From an uncultured Prevotellaceae bacterium (GTDB lineage: Bacteria > Bacteroidota > Bacteroidia > Bacteroidales > Bacteroidaceae), in the NCBI GenBank assembly GCA_900319225.1, contig ONNV01000001.1, positions 160,663 to 224,662 of the forward strand: a DNA stretch of 64,000 nucleotides. Direction: 5' to 3'. Positions 51,930 to 61,161 of this stretch are shown here, piece after piece (the stretch's first letter is position 1; every line of letters begins with the position of its first letter). The translations under genes were made by a program, and so were the position numbers. The notes beneath the pieces were generated by a model that worked only from the letters and a program-made list of their open reading frames with translations, was not told the origin of the DNA and did no database searches.

Positions 51930-53486
51930 ATGAAAAAGTATTGCCTTATATTCTCAATCCTGTTTGTCCTTGCAGGTTGCAGCAAGAGTGGATTTAACAG
52001 ACTCAAATCCATAGAGAAGATCCTGGACGTGAATCCGGTTGAGGCCGGAATTCGTCTTGACAGTATTGAACCGTCAAACCTGCATGGAAAGGGGCTGGCC
52101 ATGTATGCCATGCTCAGAACCCAGGCAGATTACCTTACAGGTAAAAGTTTTACGTCAGATTCCCTGGCCCGTATAGCTACCGGATATTGGAACTCCCGCA
52201 AGAAAGACTATCATGCCGCAATGAGCTGGTACTCACTGGGGTGTGTCTACTCGGACATGGGTAAGGATCCGGAGGCAATTTATGCGCTGCTCAAGGCAAA
52301 GGAGCTGTTTCCTGATACCCTGTCGGCCAATTATATGGGCTCATTGTATATGCTGGGCAAGCATTACAACAGCCGTAAGCTGTATGATGACGCCATCAAT
52401 TCATTTTCGGCCTGCAAGAGAGCATATGAGCGTATCGGTGACAGCCGGAATGTCTCACTCTCAGAGTATAACATCGGCATTTCATATTTTGGAAAGAAGG
52501 AGTACACCAAGGCCCGTGAGATATTTGAGCATCTGTTGACAGACAGTAACCTTGATGCCGATAACCGCAACTCCTGTTATCTCTATCTGGCCCATGTGGA
52601 GAACGGCCTTCACGGAAAGGAGGGTAACCGTAAGGAGCTGGAACTGGTAAATCTCTATCTGGACGGTTGTTCCGATGAGGAGTCAAGGATTCCGGGATAT
52701 GCGCTCAAGGGTATCGCATTATATTATTCGTATCAGACTGACTCTGCATTTGAGTATCTCAGGATAGCGCATGACGGCGCTCAGGACATGGATACCAGGA
52801 TCCTTGCAGTGAAGGGTCTTGAGTGGGTTGCAATCCAGATGAGAAACTATCAGGCGGCATGGAACGCAGAGATCCTGAACAAACAGTATCAGGAGGAACT
52901 TAACAAGATGTCAAATCTGTCTGAGATTACCCAGATCCAGTTGCAGCACAATGACGAGATACAGAACCAGAGGTTCCGCTCAAGAGTATCCAAGATAATT
53001 CTGGTGAGCATATCGCTTGTGATTCTTCTGATAGCTCTGGCCGTGATATTCAATATCCAGCGTGACCGTAAACGCGAGGCCTACTACCTTAAGAAATATG
53101 AGGACTTTGTCCAGAAACAGATGGAGGATAAGGCCACTGCCAAGGGTAACCGCCTTACTGAGGCATGTGAGGCTTTCCGCGGCGGTATCGCTTTCAATCT
53201 GGTTGGTGATGTGATAATGCAGCACCGTTCATTCCGCCAGGAGGAGAGGGATGTTGTGGTGCATGACATAAATCTCTATTTTGCGTCACTCATTGCCGCA
53301 TTGCGTGATGAGGCCGGCAGATTGGGACAGCAGGATATAAATCTGATATTCTGTACGTTGCTGGGCTTTGACCAGGAGGTGATTGCCGATATCATGTGCA
53401 CGTCACGCTCCAATCTGCGCAGCATAAAATCACGCCTCAGGTCAAAGATATCACCCGAGTCATTCTCACTCTATTTCAAGGAGTAA
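51930..53486 (+). CDS. Membrane-spanning TPR protein with C-terminal helix-turn-helix
   Basis: 518 residues. A lipobox-like start (FVLAGCSKSG) is followed by TPR-type helical pairs (about 40-330: AMSWYSLGCVYSDMGKDPEAI, YNIGISYFGKKEYTKAREIF), one membrane helix (about 352-374, IILVSISLVILLIALAVIF), a short coiled coil, and a C-terminal HTH (QQDINLIFCTLLGFDQEVIAD then SRSNLRSIKSRLRSK). It looks like a one-piece sensor: outside TPR domain, inside DNA-binding domain, a layout used by Bacteroidota regulators of unknown ligands. Target genes are not evident; neighbours are mscS (divergent) and DedA (convergent). Confidence 0.75.
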   Translation: MKKYCLIFSILFVLAGCSKSGFNRLKSIEKILDVNPVEAGIRLDSIEPSNLHGKGLAMYAMLRTQADYLTGKSFTSDSLARIATGYWNSRKKDYHAAMSWYSLGCVYSDMGKDPEAIYALLKAKELFPDTLSANYMGSLYMLGKHYNSRKLYDDAINSFSACKRAYERIGDSRNVSLSEYNIGISYFGKKEYTKAREIFEHLLTDSNLDADNRNSCYLYLAHVENGLHGKEGNRKELELVNLYLDGCSDEESRIPGYALKGIALYYSYQTDSAFEYLRIAHDGAQDMDTRILAVKGLEWVAIQMRNYQAAWNAEILNKQYQEELNKMSNLSEITQIQLQHNDEIQNQRFRSRVSKIILVSISLVILLIALAVIFNIQRDRKREAYYLKKYEDFVQKQMEDKATAKGNRLTEACEAFRGGIAFNLVGDVIMQHRSFRQEERDVVVHDINLYFASLIAALRDEAGRLGQQDINLIFCTLLGFDQEVIADIMCTSRSNLRSIKSRLRSKISPESFSLYFKE

Positions 53487-53487
53487 C

Positions 53488-53556
53488 GCAAAGGGGACGG
53501 TTCTAAACGCGTAGGGGACGGTTCTGTTCGCAAACAGAACCGTCCCCTACGCGTTT
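53488..53556. repeat. Inverted repeat with GGGGACGGTTCT core (element D)
   Basis: Perfect 24-base arms (53505-53528 and 53533-53556) with a four-base CGCA loop, plus an extra half copy of the core at 53488-53504. The right arm runs into the stop codon of the DedA gene. It occupies the whole space between convergent genes. Confidence 0.92.
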
Positions 53557-54191
53557 TATTTCTTGCGGCGGTTGCGGATAATGATAATAGCGATTGCCGC
53601 TACCACTATGGCTGCGATGGTGTAGCCTATTTCATGGCTGTAATGCTCAACTGTGGCAATGAGCTGGTCCTCGGGGACTGCCTTGCCCAGATAGTATCCA
53701 AGTAGAGCCAATACTGTGTTCCAGATTCCGGCACCGAGTGCGGTGAATGCTACAAAGCGGCCCAGAGGCATCTTGGCCAGGCCGGCGGGTATGGATATGA
53801 GCTGGCGTATGGCGGGAATGAGACGGCCTATGAATGTTGATACGGCACCGTGCTCATTGAAGTATTTCTCTGCATTATTTATCTTTTCACCGCTCAATAG
53901 GAGCATATGTCCCAGCTTGCTGTCGGCAAACCTGTATACCAGCGGCTTGCCAATCCACAGTGAAAGGAAATAGTTTACAAGTGCACCCAGAATGGCACCC
54001 AGAGTTGCAAACAGAACTATAAGGATGGCATTCATGTGGGCGGTTGACACAGAGTGGTAAACTGCCGGTGGAATCACTACTTCTGACGGGAAGGGTATGA
54101 ATGAACTCTCTATGGTCATGAGCATAGTGACGGTCCAGTAATTAAGGTGGTCAAAATACCACTGTATCAGAGGCTGAAAGATTTCTCCCAT
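53556..54191 (-). CDS. DedA-family membrane protein
   Basis: 211 residues with four to five hydrophobic segments. The family pattern is clear: FIPFPSEVVIPPAVYHS, FATLGAILGALVNYFLSLWIG, and FIGRLIPAIRQLISIPAGLAKM. DedA proteins take part in undecaprenyl-phosphate or lipid flipping and membrane energetics. Third gene of the glnS-TPR-DedA run. Confidence 0.9.
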   Translation of the reverse strand: MGEIFQPLIQWYFDHLNYWTVTMLMTIESSFIPFPSEVVIPPAVYHSVSTAHMNAILIVLFATLGAILGALVNYFLSLWIGKPLVYRFADSKLGHMLLLSGEKINNAEKYFNEHGAVSTFIGRLIPAIRQLISIPAGLAKMPLGRFVAFTALGAGIWNTVLALLGYYLGKAVPEDQLIATVEHYSHEIGYTIAAIVVAAIAIIIIRNRRKK

Positions 54192-54194
54192 AGC

Positions 54195-55310
54195 TTATTG
54201 TAGGTTGTTGTCGGTTAATAGGTCAGTTTCCTTATCAGGCAGTATATGTTGTGCAAGTTTCTTCAGGTCTTCATCATTGGGGTCCAGAGCCAGTCCCTGA
54301 TGCAGGAATGACTGCGCCTGCTGGGACTTGCCGGTCTTGTGTGAGCTCTCGGCCAGGTAGTAATAGAGTTCCACATACATCTCCTGCGGCACGTCGGGGT
54401 CAAGCATGAGCATTGCCAACGCATCCATGAAATAGTCATACGCTATGTCATACTGCATCATCTCATACTGGCATCGGCCGCAATAATAGAGCAGGGTATA
54501 GGATGTCTTGTCATCCTCAAGCAGTTCCTTGTATATCCTGAATGCCTCATCCCAGCTCTCCATGTTGAATATGCAGCTGGCTTTCATCATGCGGGCCGAT
54601 TTGTTGTCAGGGTCTATGGCCTCGATGAACTCAAAACACTCGCGTGCCTGGGCAAAGTCATTCTTCTCATAGTAGATACGGCCCAGCTGCTCCCAGTAGT
54701 ATGTGTCATATGCAAATTCATCCAGGAGGTGGTTGTACCACTCGATGGCGGTATCGGCCTGGTCTGTATCAAAAAAGAGGTCGGCCTGGAGCTCTATGAA
54801 ATTGCGGGAGTCAGGTGACAGCAGCAGAGCCATGTCCAGCCATTTCTGGCACAGATCATAGTTGCGGTTGTCCATATACTTGACTATGATGTCATTGAGC
54901 ATTCCGGGATCGTCATCACTCATCTGGACAGCCTGCGTAAAGTATGCATCGGCCTCATCCAGACGGTCAAAAGCCAGTTCTATCTCACCTTTCAGGTAGA
55001 GCAGCTCCTGATTGTCGGGGTCTGTGATGGATTCCGTGAGCACCCTGGCCTCATCCTTGAGACCGCGGCGCAGCAGGTTGTTGGCCTTGGATATGAGTAT
55101 GTCTGAGTCTGACGGGTGCAACTGCAGTCCGTACTCAATGGCGCTGTCTGATTTGTCCAGCTGTCCGTTCATGGAGTAGTACTCGGCAATGTTGGCTATG
55201 TCCATGCTGTCAAAATAGACGGAGCTACCATCTGACAGCATGTTCTCATACATGTCCAGAATCTCTATGAACTCCTGACTGTCAAAGTATGATGCCGAGT
55301 CGTCCCTCAT
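54195..55310 (-). CDS. Tetratricopeptide-repeat protein, cytoplasmic
   Basis: 371 residues without signal peptide; nearly all of it is TPR-type helical repeats (for example YSMNGQLDKSDSAIEYGLQLH, LGRIYYEKNDFAQARECFEFI, YYLAESSHKTGKSQQAQSFLH). Strongly acidic. Starts directly at the end of glnS with no intergenic bases, so it is expected to be co-translated. A scaffold or adaptor role is likely; partner unknown. Confidence 0.8.
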   Translation of the reverse strand: MRDDSASYFDSQEFIEILDMYENMLSDGSSVYFDSMDIANIAEYYSMNGQLDKSDSAIEYGLQLHPSDSDILISKANNLLRRGLKDEARVLTESITDPDNQELLYLKGEIELAFDRLDEADAYFTQAVQMSDDDPGMLNDIIVKYMDNRNYDLCQKWLDMALLLSPDSRNFIELQADLFFDTDQADTAIEWYNHLLDEFAYDTYYWEQLGRIYYEKNDFAQARECFEFIEAIDPDNKSARMMKASCIFNMESWDEAFRIYKELLEDDKTSYTLLYYCGRCQYEMMQYDIAYDYFMDALAMLMLDPDVPQEMYVELYYYLAESSHKTGKSQQAQSFLHQGLALDPNDEDLKKLAQHILPDKETDLLTDNNLQ

Positions 55311-57053
55311 TTAAGCCTTATCCTTGACCTTGTTCCAGGTATCCTTGAGTGATACGGTGCGGTTGAATATCAGATGATCGGGGGTAGAGTCCTTGTCAGT
55401 GCAGAAATAGCCTATGCGCTGGAACTGGAAGTGATCCAGAGGCTTGGTTCCGGCCAGATACTGCTCTACGTAGCAGTTCTCGCGTATCTGGAGTGAATCC
55501 GGGTTTTTCATCTGCTTGAGTGCCTCTACGGGATCCATACCCTCCTCACGCAGGCGGGCCAGCTCGTCACGCGGATTCTCAACCTTCCACAGACGGTCAT
55601 AGAGACGTACCTCGGCCTTGATGGCGTGGGCTGCGCTTACCCAGTGGATGGTACCCTTACACTTTCGGTTGCAGTCTGACTCACCGGTCTTGGTGTTGGG
55701 TATATACTCGCAGTAAACCTCCTCAATGGTACCGTCATCGGCCTTCTTGCAGCCGGTGCAGAGCACGATGTAGGCGCTCTTAAGACGTACCTCGCGGCCT
55801 TGTGACAGGCGGAAATACTTGGCGGGTGCATCCTCCATGAAATCATCACGCTCTATCCAGAGCTCGCGGCTGAATGTTATCTTGTGGCTGCCTGCCTCGG
55901 GATCCTCAGGGTTGTTGATGGCCTCAAGCTCCTCGGTCTTGCCCTCGGGGTAGTTGGTTACTATCAGCTTTACGGGATCTATTACGGCCGATACACGTGT
56001 GGCACGGCGGTTCAGGTCCTCGCGGATGGCAGACTCCATCAGGGCCATGTCATTAAGGGCATCGAACTTGGTGTAGCCGATGCGGTCCACGAACATGCGG
56101 ATGGACTCAGGTGTGTAACCGCGGCGGCGGTATCCGCAGATGGTCGGCATGCGGGGATCATCCCATCCTGATACCATTCCGTTCTGTACCAGAGCCAGCA
56201 GGTTACGCTTGCTCAAAAGCGTATAGTTCAGGTTCAGCTTGTTGAACTCAGTCTGACGCGGACGGTTGTCATCAAGGTCCTCGCCCTTCTTGAGCCAGTC
56301 TATGAACAGGTCATAGAGCGGACGGTGAGGCACGAACTCCAAAGTGCAGAGAGAGTGGGTGACACCCTCAAAGAAATCACTCTGTCCGTGTGCAAAGTCA
56401 TACATGGGGTATGCCTTCCACTTGGTTCCGGTGCGGTGATGGGGAGTCTTGACAATGCGGTATATGATAGGATCGCGGAACAGCATGTTGTTGTGAGCCA
56501 TGTCAATCTTGGCACGCAGTACCATTGATCCCTCCTCAAGCTCGCCGCTGTTCATCTTGTAGAACAGGTCCAGGCTCTCCTGGATGGGGCGGTCACGGTA
56601 AGGGCTGTTGATGCCGGGCTGGGTGGGAGTTCCCTTCTGTGAAAGGATGGTCTCCTGATCCTGCTCGTCAACGTAGGCCTTGCCCTCCTTGATAAGCTCT
56701 ATGGCAAAGTCCCAAAGCTGCTGGAAATAGTCTGATGCGTAGAACTCATTCGCCCACTGGAATCCAAGCCACTGGATATCCTCCTTGATGGCGTCTACAT
56801 ACTCTGTGTCCTCCTTGGTAGGGTTGGTGTCATCAAAACGCAGGTTGCAGATGCCGCCGTACTTCTGTGCCATGCCAAAATCCAGACAGATGGCCTTGGC
56901 GTGACCGATGTGAAGGTAACCGTTGGGTTCGGGCGGGAAACGGGTCTGTATCCTGCCTCCGTTCTTGCCTTCTGCCAGGTCCTTCTGGATCATATCCTCA
57001 ATGAAGCTCAGGCTCTTTTTCTCACTGTTTTCTGCTACGTTGTTCTCTGCCAT
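55311..57053 (-). CDS. glnS: Glutamine-tRNA ligase
   Basis: 580 residues from ATG 57053 (MAENNVAENSEKKSLSFIED); a TTG nine codons earlier lies inside the promoter and is rejected. Class I signatures: TRFPPEPNGYLHIGHAKAI (HIGH) and LSKRNLLALV (KMSKS-like, reading LLSKR). FDDTNPTKED fits the GlxRS group, and the C-terminal anticodon-binding beta-barrels follow. Direct charging of tRNA-Gln means an amidotransferase route is not required. Confidence 0.95.
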   Translation of the reverse strand: MAENNVAENSEKKSLSFIEDMIQKDLAEGKNGGRIQTRFPPEPNGYLHIGHAKAICLDFGMAQKYGGICNLRFDDTNPTKEDTEYVDAIKEDIQWLGFQWANEFYASDYFQQLWDFAIELIKEGKAYVDEQDQETILSQKGTPTQPGINSPYRDRPIQESLDLFYKMNSGELEEGSMVLRAKIDMAHNNMLFRDPIIYRIVKTPHHRTGTKWKAYPMYDFAHGQSDFFEGVTHSLCTLEFVPHRPLYDLFIDWLKKGEDLDDNRPRQTEFNKLNLNYTLLSKRNLLALVQNGMVSGWDDPRMPTICGYRRRGYTPESIRMFVDRIGYTKFDALNDMALMESAIREDLNRRATRVSAVIDPVKLIVTNYPEGKTEELEAINNPEDPEAGSHKITFSRELWIERDDFMEDAPAKYFRLSQGREVRLKSAYIVLCTGCKKADDGTIEEVYCEYIPNTKTGESDCNRKCKGTIHWVSAAHAIKAEVRLYDRLWKVENPRDELARLREEGMDPVEALKQMKNPDSLQIRENCYVEQYLAGTKPLDHFQFQRIGYFCTDKDSTPDHLIFNRTVSLKDTWNKVKDKA

Positions 57054-57077
57054 ATACGTCTTTTTATTTTGAGAGTG

Positions 57078-57085
57078 CAAAGTTA
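57078..57085 (-). promoter_or_regulatory. minus-7 promoter element for glnS-TPR-DedA
   Basis: TAACTTTG on the minus strand, 24 bases upstream of ATG 57053; back to back with the plus-strand element at 57121. Confidence 0.65.
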
Positions 57086-57120
57086 CCTTTTTTGGCTGTA
57101 AGAATTGAAACTTAAATAAC

Positions 57121-57128
57121 TAATTTTG
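57121..57128 (+). promoter_or_regulatory. minus-7 promoter element for the TIGR02757 gene
   Basis: TAATTTTG with seven bases before ATG 57136: near-leaderless. Confidence 0.65.
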
Positions 57129-57135
57129 CATAACT

Positions 57136-57864
57136 ATGATTCAGGAAACTAAAGAGCAGCTTATACGGTGGGCCGATAAGTGTGAATGCGCAGCATTCAT
57201 TGAGGGTGATCCGGTGCAGTTCCCGCACCGTTATGACTCTGACCGTGATATTGAGGTGTCGGCCTTTATATCGGCCTGGATGGCATACGGAAGCCGTAAG
57301 GTGTTTCTGGGTATTCTGGAACGGTTGCACGGCATGATGGATGCTGCCGGAGGACCGTACATGTATATCGTATCGGGAGCATGGCGTAGCCTGGACCATG
57401 ATGCGGGCAGTTGCCTGTACCGCTTCTACAAGTGGCATGATTTCAGCTTGTTATGTGAGCGGCTCAATGAACTCTATTCAACGGTGAAAAGCCTTGAATT
57501 CCTGTTTGAACCGGGTGAGCCGCTGGAGCAGGGGGTGAGCAGGTTATGCCATGCCTTTGAAGGAGTGAACGGCATTCCGGTTGAGGGCAGTACATCGGCC
57601 AACAAACGGCTCTATATGTTCCTGCGCTGGATGGTACGCAAGGGTAGCCCGGTTGATTTTGGCATATGGACACGTATTGACCCGTCAAGACTGCTGGTGC
57701 CGGTTGATACCCATGTCTATGCTACTGCAAAGGCGTTGGGGCTGACCTCCAGGAACAGCGCAGACCTTAAGACAAGCATTGAAATTACCGGTCAAATGGC
57801 ACAAATCTGGCCCGATGACCCGGCACGTGGCGATTTTGCCCTGTACGGAAGTCAGGTTATGTGA
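57136..57864 (+). CDS. TIGR02757/DUF2400 family protein
   Basis: 242 residues. The pattern FPHRYDSDRDIEVSAFISAWMAYG near the start, SANKRLYMFLRWMVRKG and LLVPVDTHVYATAKALGL match the TIGR02757 family, whose architecture recalls helix-hairpin DNA glycosylases (the VDTH segment is like their catalytic Asp region). No biochemical function is established. No signal peptide. Confidence 0.85.
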   Translation: MIQETKEQLIRWADKCECAAFIEGDPVQFPHRYDSDRDIEVSAFISAWMAYGSRKVFLGILERLHGMMDAAGGPYMYIVSGAWRSLDHDAGSCLYRFYKWHDFSLLCERLNELYSTVKSLEFLFEPGEPLEQGVSRLCHAFEGVNGIPVEGSTSANKRLYMFLRWMVRKGSPVDFGIWTRIDPSRLLVPVDTHVYATAKALGLTSRNSADLKTSIEITGQMAQIWPDDPARGDFALYGSQVM

Positions 57865-57872
57865 AAATTGTG

Positions 57873-57880
57873 TAATTTTG
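57873..57880 (+). promoter_or_regulatory. minus-7 promoter element for the DUF2279 gene
   Basis: TAATTTTG then CGC, seven bases before ATG 57888, and located right after the preceding stop codon. Confidence 0.6.
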
Positions 57881-57887
57881 CGCCGCA

Positions 57888-58916
57888 ATGTGTAAAAAGT
57901 ATTTATTGTTTCTTGCAGCTGTGATAGCCTGCATGCCGGCAAAATCCATGCCGGGAACCGAAACTGTCGATTCAGGACAGGATTCCATCAGTCATTATCA
58001 GAGAAATGTGGCACTGGTGCTTGGCACCGAAGGCGTTCTTGTGGGAGGTATCATGACATCCCTCTATAAATCCTGGTACTCAGGTTCTGAGACCGGCGGA
58101 TTCCATCTCTACAATGACAACAAGGAGTGGCTGCAGATGGATAAGGCTGGTCATGCCAACTCTTGCTATAACCTTGGTATCGTGGGATATGAGGCACTCA
58201 GGCTGGCCGGATGGGATGAAAAACACTCCATAATCTACGGCGGAACCTTGGGACTGGCCATCATGTCAGTTGTTGAGGTTTTTGACGGTCTGTCGGCCGA
58301 TTGGGGATTCTCCTGGGGGGATATGACCGCCAATCTTTTAGGAACCGGCCTTTTCATGGCACAGCAGGCCTTGTGGCATGAACAGCGTATTGCACTCAAG
58401 TACTCCTACCATAATTCAGGCTGTCCCAAATACAATGTAAGCAATCCGTTGACATTGGAGAGGGATTATATAATGGGTGAGGACTGGCTTGACCGTATCT
58501 ATGAGGATTACAGCGGAATTACCGTGTGGATGGCATTTGACATAAAGTCACTGTGCATGAAAAAGGATAGCCGTTTCCCGTCATGGCTGGGCCTTGCAAT
58601 AGGTTACGGAGCCGAGGGAATGACCGGTGAATATAACAATTTCAAGCCTGCAGGTCACGTGGGTGATGACGGTAACTGGGGACGCGGATGGGAATACGAT
58701 CCTGTAAACGCTCCGCATGACCTGAAATATATGCCCAATGATGCCCGTCACCGTCAGTTCTTTATAGCTCCCGATATAGACATCTCGCGTATTCCGTGCC
58801 GCAACAAGACTCTCAAGCACGTGCTGCGCGTGTTGAGTGCCATCAAGATACCTACGCCTACCCTTGAGTATCAGACCGGCGGAGTAGGATTCCAGTGGCA
58901 CTGGCTATATTTCTGA
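57888..58916 (+). CDS. DUF2279 family envelope protein
   Basis: 342 residues with a signal peptide (MCKKYLLFLAAVIACMPAKS). Beta-barrel-like or membrane-associated sequence with WLQMDKAGHANSCYNLGI, DGLSADWGFSWGDMTANLLG and a C-terminal aromatic end GGVGFQWHWLYF ending in Phe, as in outer-membrane proteins. Matches DUF2279 (predicted periplasmic lipoprotein/outer-membrane) in Bacteroidota. Function unknown. Confidence 0.8.
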   Translation: MCKKYLLFLAAVIACMPAKSMPGTETVDSGQDSISHYQRNVALVLGTEGVLVGGIMTSLYKSWYSGSETGGFHLYNDNKEWLQMDKAGHANSCYNLGIVGYEALRLAGWDEKHSIIYGGTLGLAIMSVVEVFDGLSADWGFSWGDMTANLLGTGLFMAQQALWHEQRIALKYSYHNSGCPKYNVSNPLTLERDYIMGEDWLDRIYEDYSGITVWMAFDIKSLCMKKDSRFPSWLGLAIGYGAEGMTGEYNNFKPAGHVGDDGNWGRGWEYDPVNAPHDLKYMPNDARHRQFFIAPDIDISRIPCRNKTLKHVLRVLSAIKIPTPTLEYQTGGVGFQWHWLYF

Positions 58917-58966
58917 TTTTATCCGATATTCATCGTCCTGTTTGCGTCAAGGTTCGCAAAAAGTGT

Positions 58967-58974
58967 TACTTTTG
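58967..58974 (+). promoter_or_regulatory. minus-7 promoter element for GT2-rarA
   Basis: TACTTTTG with TTTG at 58941-58944, 21 bases before ATG 58996. Confidence 0.65.
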
Positions 58975-58995
58975 CAGAGTAACGACCAACTGCTG

Positions 58996-59880
58996 ATGGA
59001 ATCACTTTCAATCCTTATTCCTGTCTACAACTGGGATTGCACCAAACTTATCAAGGACCTTCATTTCCAGGGTCTGGTGCTTGGTATTCCGTATGAGATA
59101 ATAGTGGCCGATGACTGCTCAACCGCCAAGGATCTGCTTGAGAAGAACCGAATCGTGGCTGAGAGTCATGAGAACTGCCGTTTCTTTGCGCTCCAGCATA
59201 ACATAGGCCGTGCCGCCATACGTAATTTCATGGCCGATCAGTCCAGGTATGAGAAACTGCTTTTCCTGGATTGTGACTCGGCTGTAAAAAGCAAGCAGTT
59301 CCTTAAGAAATATGTTGTTGCAGCCGATAAGGCATCGGTAGTATGCGGAGGCCTTATTCATCCCGATGAGATGCCGCAGCAGGGGGTGGAGTTGAGATAC
59401 CTCTATGAGAAGAGTGCCGCAAATGAGCGCTCGGCAGGTTTCAGAAGCAAGAACCCGTACCTGAGGTTTACGTCATTCTCATTCCTGATAGAGAAGTCTG
59501 TGTTCATGGCTATCAGGTTTGATGAGTCATATATAGGGTATGGTTATGAGGATGTGCAGTTCGGACATGAACTGGAGCAGAATGGCATCAGTATACTGCA
59601 TATAGACAATCCGATGGCTCATCTGGGACTTGAAGCCAGTGACGCATATCTTGCCAAGACCCGCCAAGCCGTACTGAATGCGTTTGAGCATAAGAAAGTG
59701 ATAGGTGACAGTTCCAAACTGCTTACCCATTACAATAAGGTCCTTAAATGGAAGATGAGATGGTTTTTCAGGATCATGTGGACATTCTTCCAGAAAAGTA
59801 TGGAGAAGAACCTGCTTGGCCCCAAACCCAAGCTCAGGGTCTTTTCATTGTATAAACTCTGTTACATCTGCCTGTTGTAA
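58996..59880 (+). CDS. Family 2 glycosyltransferase
   Basis: 294 residues from ATG 58996 (MESLSILIPVYNWDCTKLIKD); a TTG 18 codons earlier precedes the promoter and is rejected. GT-A features: IIVADDCSTAKDLLEKN, FLDCDSAV (DxD-like DCD), and GYGYEDVQFGHELEQNG (the ED acid pair). No membrane helix. It likely adds a sugar to a surface glycan or lipid; acceptor unknown. Sits 15 bases before rarA. Confidence 0.88.
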   Translation: MESLSILIPVYNWDCTKLIKDLHFQGLVLGIPYEIIVADDCSTAKDLLEKNRIVAESHENCRFFALQHNIGRAAIRNFMADQSRYEKLLFLDCDSAVKSKQFLKKYVVAADKASVVCGGLIHPDEMPQQGVELRYLYEKSAANERSAGFRSKNPYLRFTSFSFLIEKSVFMAIRFDESYIGYGYEDVQFGHELEQNGISILHIDNPMAHLGLEASDAYLAKTRQAVLNAFEHKKVIGDSSKLLTHYNKVLKWKMRWFFRIMWTFFQKSMEKNLLGPKPKLRVFSLYKLCYICLL

Positions 59881-59895
59881 CTAAAACCATAAAGG

Positions 59896-61161
59896 ATGCA
59901 ACCGTTAGCCGAAAGAATGAGACCCAGGTCTCTTGATGAATACGTAGGGCAGACGCACCTGGTCGGTCCCGGTGCAGTGCTGCGTCGCATGATAGACTCC
60001 GGCAGGTTGTCATCATTCATACTCTGGGGCCCTCCCGGAACCGGAAAGACCACTCTGGCTCAGATTGTGGCCACTAAACTGGATCTGCCGTTCAGCACTT
60101 TGAGCGCCGTTACGGCCGGAGTAAAGGAGGTGCGTGAGGTCATTGACCGCGCCCGCAGCAATCCTCTCTTCCGTACCAAGGGCAGTCCCATCCTTTTTAT
60201 CGATGAAATCCACCGTTTCAACAAGGCTCAGCAGGATTCACTGTTGGGTGCAGTGGAGCGCGGTGACATAACGCTTATAGGTGCCACTACAGAGAACCCG
60301 TCATTTGAGGTGATACGTCCTCTGCTGTCACGTATGCAGGTTTATGTGCTCAACTCACTTGAGAAAGATGACCTGCTCAAGTTGCTTGACCGTGCCATAA
60401 AGAATGATGTCATACTTAAGGAGCGTGACATTGAACTGCGTGAGACAACGGCTCTGCTGCGTTTCTCGGGTGGTGATGCACGCAAACTGCTCAACATCCT
60501 GGAACTTGTGGTTGAGGCCGACAGCTCCGACAAGGTGGTAATCACCGATGAAATCGTCAATGAGCGTCTGCAGCAGAATCCGCTGGCTTATGACAAGGAC
60601 GGTGAGATGCACTATGATATCATATCGGCTTTCATCAAATCAATACGCGGCAGCGACCCGGATGCCGCACTCTACTGGCTGGCCCGTATGGTTCAGGCAG
60701 GTGAGGATCCGGCTTTCATAGCCAGGCGTCTTGTCATATCCGCATCCGAGGATGTGGGCCTGGCCAATCCCAATGCCCTGCTTATAGCAAATGCTGCGTT
60801 TGACGCCGTCATGAAGATAGGTTGGCCCGAGGGACGTATCCCGCTGGCCGAGGCTACCGTATATCTGGCTACCAGCCCCAAGAGCAATTCGGCTTATCTG
60901 GGTATCGGCCAGGCGCTGGCTAAGGTCTCAGAGACCGGAAACTTGCCTGTTCCGCTGCATCTCAGGAATGCGCCTACATCACTTATGAAAGATCTGGGAT
61001 ATGGTGAGGATTACCGGTATGCACATGATTTTGCGGGGCATTTTGTGCGGCAGCAGTATCTTCCGGATGAAATCGCTGGGATGCGGTTCTGGGAGGCTCA
61101 GGAGAATGCTCAGGAGGAGCGGATCAAGGAGCGGATGGAGGCTTTGTGGGGAAAGAAATGA
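59896..61161 (+). CDS. rarA: Replication-associated recombination protein A (AAA+)
   Basis: 421 residues. Walker A GPPGTGKTT at 45-53, Walker B ILFIDEIHRFN, sensor 1 GATTENPSFEV, and the C-terminal MgsA tetramerisation region (RLVISASEDVGLANPNALL, PLAEATVYLATSPKSNSAY) are typical. Acts at stalled replication forks. Its stop codon TGA lies inside the left arm of element E. Confidence 0.94.
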   Translation: MQPLAERMRPRSLDEYVGQTHLVGPGAVLRRMIDSGRLSSFILWGPPGTGKTTLAQIVATKLDLPFSTLSAVTAGVKEVREVIDRARSNPLFRTKGSPILFIDEIHRFNKAQQDSLLGAVERGDITLIGATTENPSFEVIRPLLSRMQVYVLNSLEKDDLLKLLDRAIKNDVILKERDIELRETTALLRFSGGDARKLLNILELVVEADSSDKVVITDEIVNERLQQNPLAYDKDGEMHYDIISAFIKSIRGSDPDAALYWLARMVQAGEDPAFIARRLVISASEDVGLANPNALLIANAAFDAVMKIGWPEGRIPLAEATVYLATSPKSNSAYLGIGQALAKVSETGNLPVPLHLRNAPTSLMKDLGYGEDYRYAHDFAGHFVRQQYLPDEIAGMRFWEAQENAQEERIKERMEALWGKK

